Shown: piece after piece, positions 17,880-25,343 of the stretch
How the letters are laid out: each line of letters begins with the position of its first letter
Numbering within the stretch: position 1 is the stretch's first letter
Assembly (NCBI RefSeq): GCF_017832975.1
Contig: NZ_JAFIBI010000001.1
Coordinates: forward strand, 3,596,001-3,660,000
Length of the DNA stretch: 64,000 nt
From: Arthrobacter sp. PvP023
GTDB lineage: Bacteria > Actinomycetota > Actinomycetes > Actinomycetales > Micrococcaceae
Direction of reading: 5' to 3'
The notes under the pieces: generated by a model
Seen by the model: only the letters and a program-made list of their open reading frames with translations
The model's database searches: none
What the model was told of the DNA's origin: nothing
Position numbers and translations under genes: made by a program

Positions 17880-18940
17880 ACAGCCCCCGCACCATCACCC
17901 GGGCGGACCACGTCACGGAAGTCATCCCGTTTACCGCCCGCGACGGCACGCCGCTGACCCTGGTGCACGTCACCAGCGCTGCACCGGCCGACTCCGGGGC
18001 TCCGGAAAAAGGGCCGGTGCTGCTGGTCCACGGGGCCGGGGTCCGCGCCGAGCTTTTCCGGCCTCCGCTGCCGCGGACCCTCGTGGACGCCCTGCTGGAA
18101 GACGGTTGGGACGTCTGGCTCCTGAACTGGCGGGCCTCCATCGACCTGGAACCCCTCTCCTGGACCCTGGGCGACGCCGCGGTGTACGACCACCCTGCCG
18201 CCGTCGACTACGTCCTGGGAGCCACCGGCGCCGAAACGCTGAAGGCGGTCATCCATTGCCAGGGGTCGGTTTCCTTCACCATGGCGGCCGTGGCCGGGCT
18301 CCTGCCCCGGGTGGATACGGTGGTGTCCAACGCAGTGTCCCTGCATCCCGTGATCCCGCTGTGGTCGGTCATCAAGATCACCTACCTTGCCGAGCTGCTG
18401 AAGCCGTTCACGCCCTGTCTTTCGCCTGCGTGGGGCTACAAATCCAACGGATACTTCTCCCGCATCCTCAGGTCCATGGTCAAGGCCACCCACCACGAAT
18501 GCGACAACCTGGTGTGCCGGCTGGTCAGCTTCACGTACGGCAGCGGCCGGCCCGCGCTCTGGTCCCACGAGAACCTGGATGTGGCCACCCACGACTGGAT
18601 CAGCGGGGAGTTTGCCGAGGTGCCGTTCACGTTCCTGTCCGAGATGGGCCGCAGCGTGCTGGCCCGGCGCATGGTTGCCGCGGGGAACCACCCGGAACTG
18701 CCCGCCAACTTCCTGGCCGAAGCGCCGCAGACCGACGCCAGGTTCTCCTTCCTGGCCGGCCGCAACAACCGCTGCTTCCTGCCCGAAAGCCAGGAGCGGA
18801 CCTTCGCCTTCTTCCAGGGCCACCGGCCCGGCAGGGATTCCCTGCACCTGTTGCCCGGGTACGGGCACCTGGACGTCTTCTTCGGTGCCCGCGCCTGGGC
18901 GGACACCTATCCCGTCATCCTCAAGGAGCTGAACAGATGA
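17876..18940 (+). CDS. Alpha/beta-hydrolase fold protein
   Basis: 354 residues, ATG overlapping the previous stop. GPVLLVHGAGVRAELFRPP near residue 45 is the oxyanion strand; DGWDVWLLNWRAS follows. The nucleophile elbow reads VIHCQGSVSF near residue 125, that is, a cysteine where lipases have serine, in the style of the PhaC polyester-synthase lipase-like box, although the glycine before it is replaced by isoleucine. GYGHLDVFFG near the C-terminus supplies the catalytic histidine. Mid-protein insert of about 130 residues forms a cap. Expected cytoplasmic or peripheral. Role within the coupled operon unknown; ester or thioester chemistry is inferred. Confidence 0.8.
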   Translation: MNSPRTITRADHVTEVIPFTARDGTPLTLVHVTSAAPADSGAPEKGPVLLVHGAGVRAELFRPPLPRTLVDALLEDGWDVWLLNWRASIDLEPLSWTLGDAAVYDHPAAVDYVLGATGAETLKAVIHCQGSVSFTMAAVAGLLPRVDTVVSNAVSLHPVIPLWSVIKITYLAELLKPFTPCLSPAWGYKSNGYFSRILRSMVKATHHECDNLVCRLVSFTYGSGRPALWSHENLDVATHDWISGEFAEVPFTFLSEMGRSVLARRMVAAGNHPELPANFLAEAPQTDARFSFLAGRNNRCFLPESQERTFAFFQGHRPGRDSLHLLPGYGHLDVFFGARAWADTYPVILKELNR

Positions 18941-19893
18941 ACAAACTCATCGGTCTTGCCGCTTCCCTGCTGCGGCTGGTGCCCTCCCCCGTGCCGCACC
19001 GCCAGGAGCGCCTGCGGGGACAACACGCCACGGTGGACGGCATCAAATACTCGATGCCGGTCAACTCCGACGATTCCCCCGTGCTGATGGCGGCCTTTCC
19101 CATCAACAAGCGCGCGGCCGCTGCGATCCTGCCCGGCACTGAGCTGCGTCCGTTCAGCCTGGGCGGCAAGGGGCTGCTGGTGGTCACCGTGGTGAACTAC
19201 AAATCGACGGACATCGGCAAATACATCGAATACTCGCTGGCGATCGCCGTCACGCACGGCTCCCGGCCGGCACCTCCGCTGCTGCCGCTGGTCTTCCAAA
19301 AGACATTCGGGCTGGGCCAGTACGTGGTGGACCTGCCGGTCAGCACCGAGGTTTCGGTCAAAGGCGGCAAAGGCATCTGGGGCATGCCCAAACACCAGGC
19401 CAACCTGGACTTCGTGGTCACCGACGCGACGGTTTCGGCGCAGTACGACGACGGCGGCAGGCTGGGCTGCTTCATCGAGATTGAACGGCCCCCGGCGATG
19501 GGCATCCCGCTCAAGCTCGCCGCCTCCAACTATTGCGCCTTCCGCGGGATGCTCATGAAATCCGACATCTACTTCGAAGCCACCGGGGACATCGCCCTGG
19601 GTGGCGACGCCAGGGCCCGGCTGGTGCTGGGCGACGCGCCGGGCGTTGCCGCCCTCAAGAACCTAAAGCCGGCGGAGAATCCGGTGTTCACCGCCTACCT
19701 GCCCGAAGCCCACGGAGTGCTGGACGACCACTACGAGGCCTGGTTCCTCACGGCACCAACGGCCGAGGAAGCCGCCCGGATTCCCGGCGGCGACCCGCTC
19801 GAGTCCGTCGTTGGCCTGGGCCAGGGCCAGGACTGGCTGCCCGCACCGGACCGGAGCACCACGGCCCGCACCGGCACCGGAGACACCCGGTGA
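18937..19893 (+). CDS. Acetoacetate decarboxylase-like family protein
   Basis: 318 residues; ATG overlaps the hydrolase stop by four bases. KYSMPVNSDDSPVLMAAFPINKRAAAAILPG, GLLVVTVVNYKSTDIGKYIEYSLAIAV and WGMPKHQANLDF follow the acetoacetate-decarboxylase-like fold, with a lysine in the GMPK motif where the family's Schiff-base or substrate-contact residue lies. The family is broad and includes non-decarboxylases, so activity is not assigned. It starts with an amphipathic stretch and not a clear signal peptide. Translationally coupled on both sides. Confidence 0.75.
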   Translation: MNKLIGLAASLLRLVPSPVPHRQERLRGQHATVDGIKYSMPVNSDDSPVLMAAFPINKRAAAAILPGTELRPFSLGGKGLLVVTVVNYKSTDIGKYIEYSLAIAVTHGSRPAPPLLPLVFQKTFGLGQYVVDLPVSTEVSVKGGKGIWGMPKHQANLDFVVTDATVSAQYDDGGRLGCFIEIERPPAMGIPLKLAASNYCAFRGMLMKSDIYFEATGDIALGGDARARLVLGDAPGVAALKNLKPAENPVFTAYLPEAHGVLDDHYEAWFLTAPTAEEAARIPGGDPLESVVGLGQGQDWLPAPDRSTTARTGTGDTR

Positions 19894-20372
19894 ACTGGCT
19901 CCTGCTGCTGAACGCGCTGTACTTCCTGTTCGGCGCCACCATGTACGTGGGCACCATGTGGGTGCTGAAGTTCTTCCTTTACCCCACCTGGGAGTCCCTG
20001 AACCGGGGCAACGTGGACATGCACTTCGGCATCCCCACCCGCCAGGCCACCAAGTTCTTCACCGTGGTGGTGCCGCCGATGTTCATCAGCGGCATCATCC
20101 TGGTCTGGACGGAATGGGGCACGGTCCGGATCATCCCCGCTGTGCTGTGCCTCCTCGGGATCATCACCCTCACCGTGGTGGGCCAGGCCATGATCATTCC
20201 CGTCAACATCAGGATCCGGGGCGGAGACTTTGTTGACGACGCCGAACTGCGTTCCCTGCTGCGCCGGTGGATGCTGCTGAACGACATCCGCTTCTACGTT
20301 TCCACGCTCACCTGGCTGGCCATCGTCTGGCTGCTGGTGGACCGGGGCCGGTTGTGGGAGGCGTTCGCATGA
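19890..20372 (+). CDS. Small integral membrane protein of the coupled operon
   Basis: 160 residues, GTG overlapping the previous stop (GTGA). Four predicted helices: LLLLNALYFLFGATMYVGTMWVL, FFTVVVPPMFISGIILVW, VLCLLGIITLTVVGQAMIIPV and VSTLTWLAIVWLLV. The conserved-looking polar residues lie between helices 1 and 2 (PTWESLNRGNVDMHFGIPTRQAT) and in RRWMLLND. The shape resembles DUF1772/anthrone-oxygenase-like four-helix membrane proteins, but I cannot confirm the family. It may be a membrane partner or electron-transfer component for the GMC oxidase; that is speculative. Confidence 0.7.
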   Translation: MNWLLLLNALYFLFGATMYVGTMWVLKFFLYPTWESLNRGNVDMHFGIPTRQATKFFTVVVPPMFISGIILVWTEWGTVRIIPAVLCLLGIITLTVVGQAMIIPVNIRIRGGDFVDDAELRSLLRRWMLLNDIRFYVSTLTWLAIVWLLVDRGRLWEAFA

Positions 20373-20400
20373 GCAGGGCGCAGCATCCGCGGGGCAGAGC

Positions 20401-20880
20401 ATGAGCGGGGCGGTAGGCCCGTCCGGGGCGGCCTTTCCCGGCATCGGCGCCTGGATCGCGGCCGATCCGCTGCGTGCCGTCCTGGCCGCGATCGCCGTCG
20501 TCACCGTCTTTTCCGGTGCGGTGCAGATCCCGTTCGGCGGCGCCGTCCTGGAGCTGCTGGGCGCGGAGCCGACGACGGCGGCCCGCCAGCTGTTCGCCAC
20601 CGTGGGGATGTTCATGGTGGTGGTCGGCGGACTTCTGCTCCACACGCTGCTGCGACCGCAGCCGGCGGCCGAAGTACTGCTGTGGTCCGGCGTGCAGAAG
20701 GCGGGGGCATGCGCCGCCGTCGCGGTCGGGGTCCTCAACGGCGTCTTCGCGCCCGTGGCGCTGGCCGTGGCCGCGTTCGACCTTGCGACGGCGGCACTCT
20801 GCCTGATCTACCTGCGCCGCCTGGTCTATCTGCGAGGGGCTGGCGGGGGCTACGGCCCCGGTTCGGGGGAACGACCGTGA
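20401..20880 (+). CDS. Small hypothetical membrane protein
   Basis: 159 residues from an ATG 28 bp after the previous stop, the only non-overlapping junction of the operon after the first one. Four hydrophobic segments, including AVLAAIAVVTVFSGAVQIPFGGAVLELLG, FATVGMFMVVVGGLLLHTLLRP and VALAVAAFDLATAALCLIYLRRLVYL. No known motif. Its stop overlaps the patatin start (GTGA), so the two are probably made in fixed ratio. Confidence 0.65.
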   Translation: MSGAVGPSGAAFPGIGAWIAADPLRAVLAAIAVVTVFSGAVQIPFGGAVLELLGAEPTTAARQLFATVGMFMVVVGGLLLHTLLRPQPAAEVLLWSGVQKAGACAAVAVGVLNGVFAPVALAVAAFDLATAALCLIYLRRLVYLRGAGGGYGPGSGERP

Positions 20881-22241
20881 AGCGCTCGCTGGTCCTGGCG
20901 GGGGGCGGCATGCGCGTGGCATGGCAGGCCGGAGTGGTGCGCGCGCTGGCGGAAGAGGGGCTGCACTTTGACCACGTGGACGGGACCTCCGGCGGCATCC
21001 TGACTGCGGGCATGCTGCTGTCCGGGGTGTCGCCAGAGGACATGTGCAGGAACTGGTCCGGCGTGAACGTCAAGGACTTCGGCTCGGCGCTGCCCCTGGG
21101 CGACTACGTCAAGGGCCCGTGGTCACTGCCCGCCATCGGCGACGCCGACGGCCTGCTCGGCAAGGTGTTCCCGGCCCTCGGGATCGACGCCGGCGAGATC
21201 CGTCGCCGCGCCGCCCTGCCGGGCGCCGTCGAGGGCACCTTCAACGTGGTGGAGTTCACCGAAAAGCGCTGTCACGCCATCGACGCCCGTGACGTGGATC
21301 CCGAACTGATGGCGGCGGGAATGTCCTTGCCCATTTTCCTCACTCCGCTGCGGCGTGAGGGGAAAGTCTGGACGGATGCGGTCTGGATCCGTGACGCCAA
21401 CGTTGCCGAAGCCCTCCGCCGCGGGGCGGACGAGGTGTGGCTGGTCTGGTGCATCGGCAACACCGGGTACTGGGGCGACGGTCCGCTGGAGCAGTACGTG
21501 CACATGATCGAGATGAGCGCCATGGGCGCGTTGCTGGCAGACTTCGAGGCTGCGGGAGCGGCCGGACGGGACTTCGTCCTCCACGTGGTCAGGCCGGAGA
21601 ATCCCCTGCCGCTGGACCCGGAGTTCTACCTGAACCGCATCGATGCGGACACGCTGATCGCCATGGGGTACCGGGACGCCCGCAACTATTTCAAGGACAT
21701 GACCGCCGAAGGCCTGCCCAAGGACGCTTCCTGCACTGCGATGGCGGAACCGCCCGCCGGCATCCGCTTCACCGAGCGGTTTGCCGGACAGGGAAGCGGC
21801 GACGCCGGAGGCCAGGACGTCCGGCTGACGGTTACGGTGACCCTGCCCCTGGACGGTTCAGGCGCAGCGGCCGGGCTCACGGGTTTCCTCGACCACGCGC
21901 CGTTCGGTTCCAGGGTGTTCCTGGCGGGCGGACGGGTGGACGTCCGCGGCGAGTCGGTGACCTACCGGGCGTCCGTCCATGCGGGCGGCGCCTGGCACCG
22001 GCTGTCCCTGGCCAGGGTCTTCCACGACGATCCCGGACCGGACGCCTGGGAGGACACCAGGCAGGCCCGTCTCACGGTGGGATCGCTGCTGGATGCCCCG
22101 GTCACCATGGGGCTGGCGGACGCGGCAGCCCTGATCGCTTCGGTGGAACCAGCTGGTGTCCACGGTCCCGGAGAACGCGCCGGCGTCGTCGCCAAAGTCG
22201 TGGCCGGAGGCCTCCGGGAGGCATTCCGCCGCTATGGCTGA
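20877..22241 (+). CDS. Patatin-like phospholipase with extra C-terminal domain
   Basis: 454 residues, GTG overlapping the previous stop. Patatin hallmarks are present: glycine-rich oxyanion loop LAGGGMRVAWQAG at residue 6, nucleophile elbow GTSGG near 40, and a catalytic aspartate in the VWTDAVWIRDANV segment near 165. Such enzymes are serine-aspartate lipid acyl hydrolases. About 130 residues at the C-terminus (PFGSRVFLAGGRVDVRG ... RVFHDDPGPDAWEDTRQARLTV) are not part of patatin and resemble the tail of the GMC oxidase at the front of the operon. Cytoplasmic. Last gene of the coupled set; a 200-bp gap with a new promoter follows. Confidence 0.85.
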   Translation: MKRSLVLAGGGMRVAWQAGVVRALAEEGLHFDHVDGTSGGILTAGMLLSGVSPEDMCRNWSGVNVKDFGSALPLGDYVKGPWSLPAIGDADGLLGKVFPALGIDAGEIRRRAALPGAVEGTFNVVEFTEKRCHAIDARDVDPELMAAGMSLPIFLTPLRREGKVWTDAVWIRDANVAEALRRGADEVWLVWCIGNTGYWGDGPLEQYVHMIEMSAMGALLADFEAAGAAGRDFVLHVVRPENPLPLDPEFYLNRIDADTLIAMGYRDARNYFKDMTAEGLPKDASCTAMAEPPAGIRFTERFAGQGSGDAGGQDVRLTVTVTLPLDGSGAAAGLTGFLDHAPFGSRVFLAGGRVDVRGESVTYRASVHAGGAWHRLSLARVFHDDPGPDAWEDTRQARLTVGSLLDAPVTMGLADAAALIASVEPAGVHGPGERAGVVAKVVAGGLREAFRRYG

Positions 22242-22311
22242 CCAATGAAGGACGGGGCAGGGCCCTGATTGTGAGCCGGAACACACCGAAGGACACATTT
22301 GTTGCCGGCTG

Positions 22312-22386
22312 GTAAACATCGTGGAACGAGCAGGGACATTCCGGCAACAACCGGGAAACACCCCGGAAAAACCGTACGCCTAGGCT
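22312..22386 (+). promoter_or_regulatory. GlnR-like promoter of the orphan flavoprotein gene
   Basis: Boxes GTAAA (22312), GGAAC (22323), GCAAC (22344), GAAAC (22355) and GAAAA (22366) sit in 11-bp register (one 10-bp step in the middle), then ten bases, then a TAGGCT -10 (22381-22386). The final box-10 bp-TAGNNT geometry is identical to nirB and nirD. Weaker boxes than nirB. Confidence 0.5.
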
Positions 22387-22442
22387 GATTCCCATCAGCA
22401 ACCCGGGCCTGACAACGGCCTCACCAGCGAAAGGGCCTTCAC

Positions 22443-23321
22443 ATGTCCGCTCCGGCACCGTCCATCTCCTCCTCCGCCACGTTCCGGGGGTCATCCCCGG
22501 CACCGCGCGTGGTCATTGCCGGCGCCGGACCCGCTGCCCGAGCCCTGGTGGGCCAGCTGGAGAGGTCCCGTTTCGCAGGCACCGTCACGGTGCTCAGCAA
22601 CCGCGACGACGCCCCGACCGAGCTTCTGGAGCTGGCAGCCCTTCCGCAGGTTTCCGTCCGTTTCGGGCAGCCGGCCAGCTTCATTGATGCGGCCAACCGC
22701 ACGGTGGCCACCGCGGACGGCATGGAGTTCAGCTACGACCAGCTGGTGATTGCCACCGGCTCCGCCCCGGCCCTGGCTCCCGTGGACGGCGCCGGCCGGT
22801 GCCTCAGCTACTCCACCATTGACGACGCCGCCCGTATTGGCGACGCCGTCAAGGAAGTCACCCGTGTGCTCGGGCGCAGGCCGCTGGGGATCCTGGTGGG
22901 GACGGGCCCCGAGGCGGGACAGGCCGAAGCGGTGCTACGGGCCCGCGGCGTCAGGCCTATCCGCACCACGCTCCGGCCGGCTACGGTGGTCCCGACACTG
23001 GCGGGTTCGGCACTCCCCGCCGCCGGGATTGTGTTCGAGGACGGCAGCAGCATGAACGGCGACCTGGTGGTCCTCGCCGAGGAGCGGGTGGCCAGGGATG
23101 GCCTGGCGGCGAGCGCAGGCCTTCAGACGGCCGCCAACGGCGGGATCGTGATCGGCCAGGACTTCCGGACGTCCGTTCCGGGGATCTGGGCCATCGGCGA
23201 CGCCGCCTCGTTCGACGGCGTCCGCCTGGGCCTGCTCGTGGCGTCAGGCTCCGCGGCGGGCGTCTGCGCAGCCCAGCTCATGCAGGCCACGCTGCAGGAA
23301 CCTGTGCCCGCTGCGGCTTAG
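22443..23321 (+). CDS. NirB-N-terminus-like FAD-dependent oxidoreductase
   Basis: 292 residues, ATG with GAAAGGG eight bases upstream. FAD motif [18 protein letters not shown] near residue 22, [12 protein letters not shown] near 98, a shortened second dinucleotide fold [18 protein letters not shown] near 145, and [24 protein letters not shown] near 245. It looks like the flavin/NAD part of NirB or of the protein at 372-1973, but much shorter and with no BFD, ferredoxin or sirohaem domain. A promoter like those of nirB and nirD suggests nitrogen control. Possible role: diaphorase feeding nitrate or nitrite reductase. It could also be a shortened paralogue of altered function. Confidence 0.75.
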   Translation: MSAPAPSISSSATFRGSSPAPRVVIAGAGPAARALVGQLERSRFAGTVTVLSNRDDAPTELLELAALPQVSVRFGQPASFIDAANRTVATADGMEFSYDQLVIATGSAPALAPVDGAGRCLSYSTIDDAARIGDAVKEVTRVLGRRPLGILVGTGPEAGQAEAVLRARGVRPIRTTLRPATVVPTLAGSALPAAGIVFEDGSSMNGDLVVLAEERVARDGLAASAGLQTAANGGIVIGQDFRTSVPGIWAIGDAASFDGVRLGLLVASGSAAGVCAAQLMQATLQEPVPAAA

Positions 23322-23413
23322 CCCCGTTGTGGCAAGATGGTCACCTGAGAAGCCAAGTAGAACACGGCGCCTGTTGCCCACAAGGCCCGGCAGGCCCACC
23401 AGGAAGGACCACC

Positions 23414-24157
23414 ATGAGCAACGAAGCCACCGCGGCCGGCATGCCTGAAACCACCGCCGGCGTCACGGCGCCCGGGGCCACCGCACCCGGAGAAATCGCC
23501 TCCTTCATCGACCACACGCTGCTGAAGCCTGAGGCCAGCGAAGCGGAGATCCTCAAGGTCTGTTCCGAGGCCGCCGAGTACCGCTTCAAATCCGTCTGCG
23601 TGAACCCGGTGTGGGTGAAGACCGTTACCAACGCGCTCAAGGGTTCGGGCGTCCTGACCTGTTCGGTGGTCGGCTTCCCCCTCGGTGCCACCCCCACCGA
23701 TGTCAAGGCCTTCGAAGCCCGCGGCGCTGTGCTGGACGGCGCCGACGAGGTGGACATGGTGATCAACATTGCGGCCGCCCGCGCAGATGACAAAGGCGCG
23801 CTGGTTGATGACATCCGGGCCGTCGCCGAGGCCGTGCACGGCAGCGACGCCATCTTGAAGGTGATCATCGAGACTGCGCTGCTCAGTGATTCCCAGAAAG
23901 TCCTGGCTTGCGAAGCGGCAGTGGAAGCAGGCGCGGACTTCGTCAAGACGTCCACGGGCTTCAACGGCGGCGGCGCCACGGTGGAGGACGTGGCCCTGAT
24001 GCGCCGCACGGTGGGCCCGGATGTTGGCGTCAAGGCCTCCGGCGGCGTGCGTTCGCTGGCCGACGCTCAGGCTATGATTGCTGCAGGTGCAACACGTATT
24101 GGCGCCAGCTCCGGAATTGCGATCGTCAAGGGCGAACAGGGTTCGTCCGCGTACTGA
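23414..24157 (+). CDS. deoC: Deoxyribose-phosphate aldolase
   Basis: 247 residues from the ATG at 23414 with a GGAAGGA ribosome site. The first 25 residues are a variable alanine/threonine-rich extension; the barrel begins at [52 protein letters not shown] and the Schiff-base segment [18 protein letters not shown] (Lys near residue 178) are all intact, as is [17 protein letters not shown] near 205. It cleaves 2-deoxyribose-5-phosphate to acetaldehyde and glyceraldehyde-3-phosphate in deoxynucleoside breakdown, the same pathway as punA. Confidence 0.96.
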   Translation: MSNEATAAGMPETTAGVTAPGATAPGEIASFIDHTLLKPEASEAEILKVCSEAAEYRFKSVCVNPVWVKTVTNALKGSGVLTCSVVGFPLGATPTDVKAFEARGAVLDGADEVDMVINIAAARADDKGALVDDIRAVAEAVHGSDAILKVIIETALLSDSQKVLACEAAVEAGADFVKTSTGFNGGGATVEDVALMRRTVGPDVGVKASGGVRSLADAQAMIAAGATRIGASSGIAIVKGEQGSSAY

Positions 24158-24229
24158 CCGGATGCGGAAGCGCCACAGTTTTTGAGCCCTTCGGGGCGTT
24201 TTGAGCCCTGCGGGGCCGAGGAGGAATGA

Positions 24230-24460
24230 ATGTCCAAGACCGTTGATAGCCCCAAGACCCCTCAGAACGAGAACAGCCTTGCCGGAAGCATCGCCGTTTT
24301 CGTGGTCATGATGGCCCTGTTCCTCGGCTCCATCTACTCGCTGTCCTTCCTGACGCTGGGCAACCCGTGGCCGATGGCCGTCTGCCTGGTCCTCTTCGCC
24401 GCAGCGTTCTGGATCCCGCAGACCCTCCTGGGCCGCTCGGATTCGGCCGGCGAGAACTAA
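24230..24460 (+). CDS. Small two-helix membrane protein
   Basis: 76 residues, ATG with a strong GAGGAGGAA ribosome site. After a polar 20-residue head there are two helices: IAVFVVMMALFLGSIYSLSFL and PWPMAVCLVLFAAAFWIPQ. No motif recognised. It sits 72 bp behind deoC; that gap holds a near-repeat (TTTGAGCCCT at 24181 and 24201, each followed by a C/G-rich tail). Ends before a strong stem-loop. Confidence 0.75.
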   Translation: MSKTVDSPKTPQNENSLAGSIAVFVVMMALFLGSIYSLSFLTLGNPWPMAVCLVLFAAAFWIPQTLLGRSDSAGEN

Positions 24461-24470
24461 GACTTCCACG

Positions 24471-24515
24471 TTAAACAGCTGGGGCCCCCGGATTCCGGGG
24501 GCCACAGCTGTTTAA
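24471..24515. terminator. Strong bidirectional stem-loop terminator
   Basis: 21-base arms (TTAAACAGCTG... and its complement) with one mismatch and a three-base ATT loop, flanked by A and T runs built into the arms. It lies between convergent genes; the TAA stop of the YdjM-like gene (24512-24514) is inside the right arm. Confidence 0.88.
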
Positions 24516-25339
24516 CCGGCCGCGCCGAACAGGCTGTTGACCAGGGTGCTTCCCAGTGCAAGGGCTGCCGGGAAATGGGCCTTGGCCAGCGCCCAGGCCG
24601 CCACGCACATCCCCACCATGGCGTAGGCGCTGACGGGAATCAGCACCAGCCACTCGCGCCGGGAGCCGGCCCGCCCCAGCAGCGGGATGGAGAACGCGCC
24701 GTTGGCTTTCCACACGTCGTTGAGCACCGGGAGCTTCCGCAGGAACCGGGGCGGCTTGATCACGATCGGCCAGAGCAGGGGCACTCCCCCGGTGGTGATC
24801 ATGTCGCCGACGATGTGCACCACCACCCCGGTGAGCATCGAGACGGGAAGCCAGGTCCATTGGTCCGGCGCGAACCAGGTGACCAGCCCGGCCATGGTCA
24901 GGGCGAAGAGCCAGTTGCTGATGAAGCCTGACTTGGGGAAGAGCTTCAGGGCCTTGGCGGCGATATTGATCATGAACATGCACAGCAGGCCGGCACCCAC
25001 TGACAGCAGGCCCCAGTCAGTGTGCAGCTGTAGCTGCCCGGCAATGGTGGCCAGCAGCACGAAGAAGGCGGCCCCGAGCACCGAGTGCGTCCCCTGCCGG
25101 TGGCCGCCGCTGGCATTTTCGATCCCCACCGCGATTACGTTGGACAGCGGCGGCAGTGAATTGGCCACGGTGCTGTGGCGGTGGTCCCAGTCGCACACCA
25201 GAGCGGTTCCCGCCGTCGCCATGCCGCCGATCAGGATCCCGGTGGCGTCCAGCGGGTACCAGCCCAGGGTGTATGGCCCCGTCGAGGCAATGGCTACCCA
25301 CGCCGCGGCTCCCGACGCGGCGTGGTGTCCTCCCATCAT
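24512..25339 (-). CDS. YdjM-like membrane-bound metal-dependent hydrolase family protein
   Basis: 275 residues from the ATG at 25339 (a second ATG follows directly). Early histidine/aspartate motifs MMGGHHAASGAAAW, CDWDHRHS near residue 52 and SGGHRQGTHS near 80 match the conserved metal ligands of the YdjM/DUF457 family (LexA-regulated inner membrane protein in E. coli), and five or six helices follow (for example FFVLLATIAGQLQL, LLCMFMINIAAKAL, LTGVVVHIVGDMIT). Starts four bases after the mfd stop, so it is probably co-transcribed with mfd, which suits a DNA-damage link, although no LexA box was found. Confidence 0.8.
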   Translation of the reverse strand: MMGGHHAASGAAAWVAIASTGPYTLGWYPLDATGILIGGMATAGTALVCDWDHRHSTVANSLPPLSNVIAVGIENASGGHRQGTHSVLGAAFFVLLATIAGQLQLHTDWGLLSVGAGLLCMFMINIAAKALKLFPKSGFISNWLFALTMAGLVTWFAPDQWTWLPVSMLTGVVVHIVGDMITTGGVPLLWPIVIKPPRFLRKLPVLNDVWKANGAFSIPLLGRAGSRREWLVLIPVSAYAMVGMCVAAWALAKAHFPAALALGSTLVNSLFGAAG

Positions 25340-25343
25340 GCGG

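Noticed and set aside
24181..24229. Repeat TTTGAGCCCT x2 between deoC and the small membrane gene as a regulatory element
   Set aside because: Two imperfect copies with no dyad; could be a weak attenuator, but there is no positive support.
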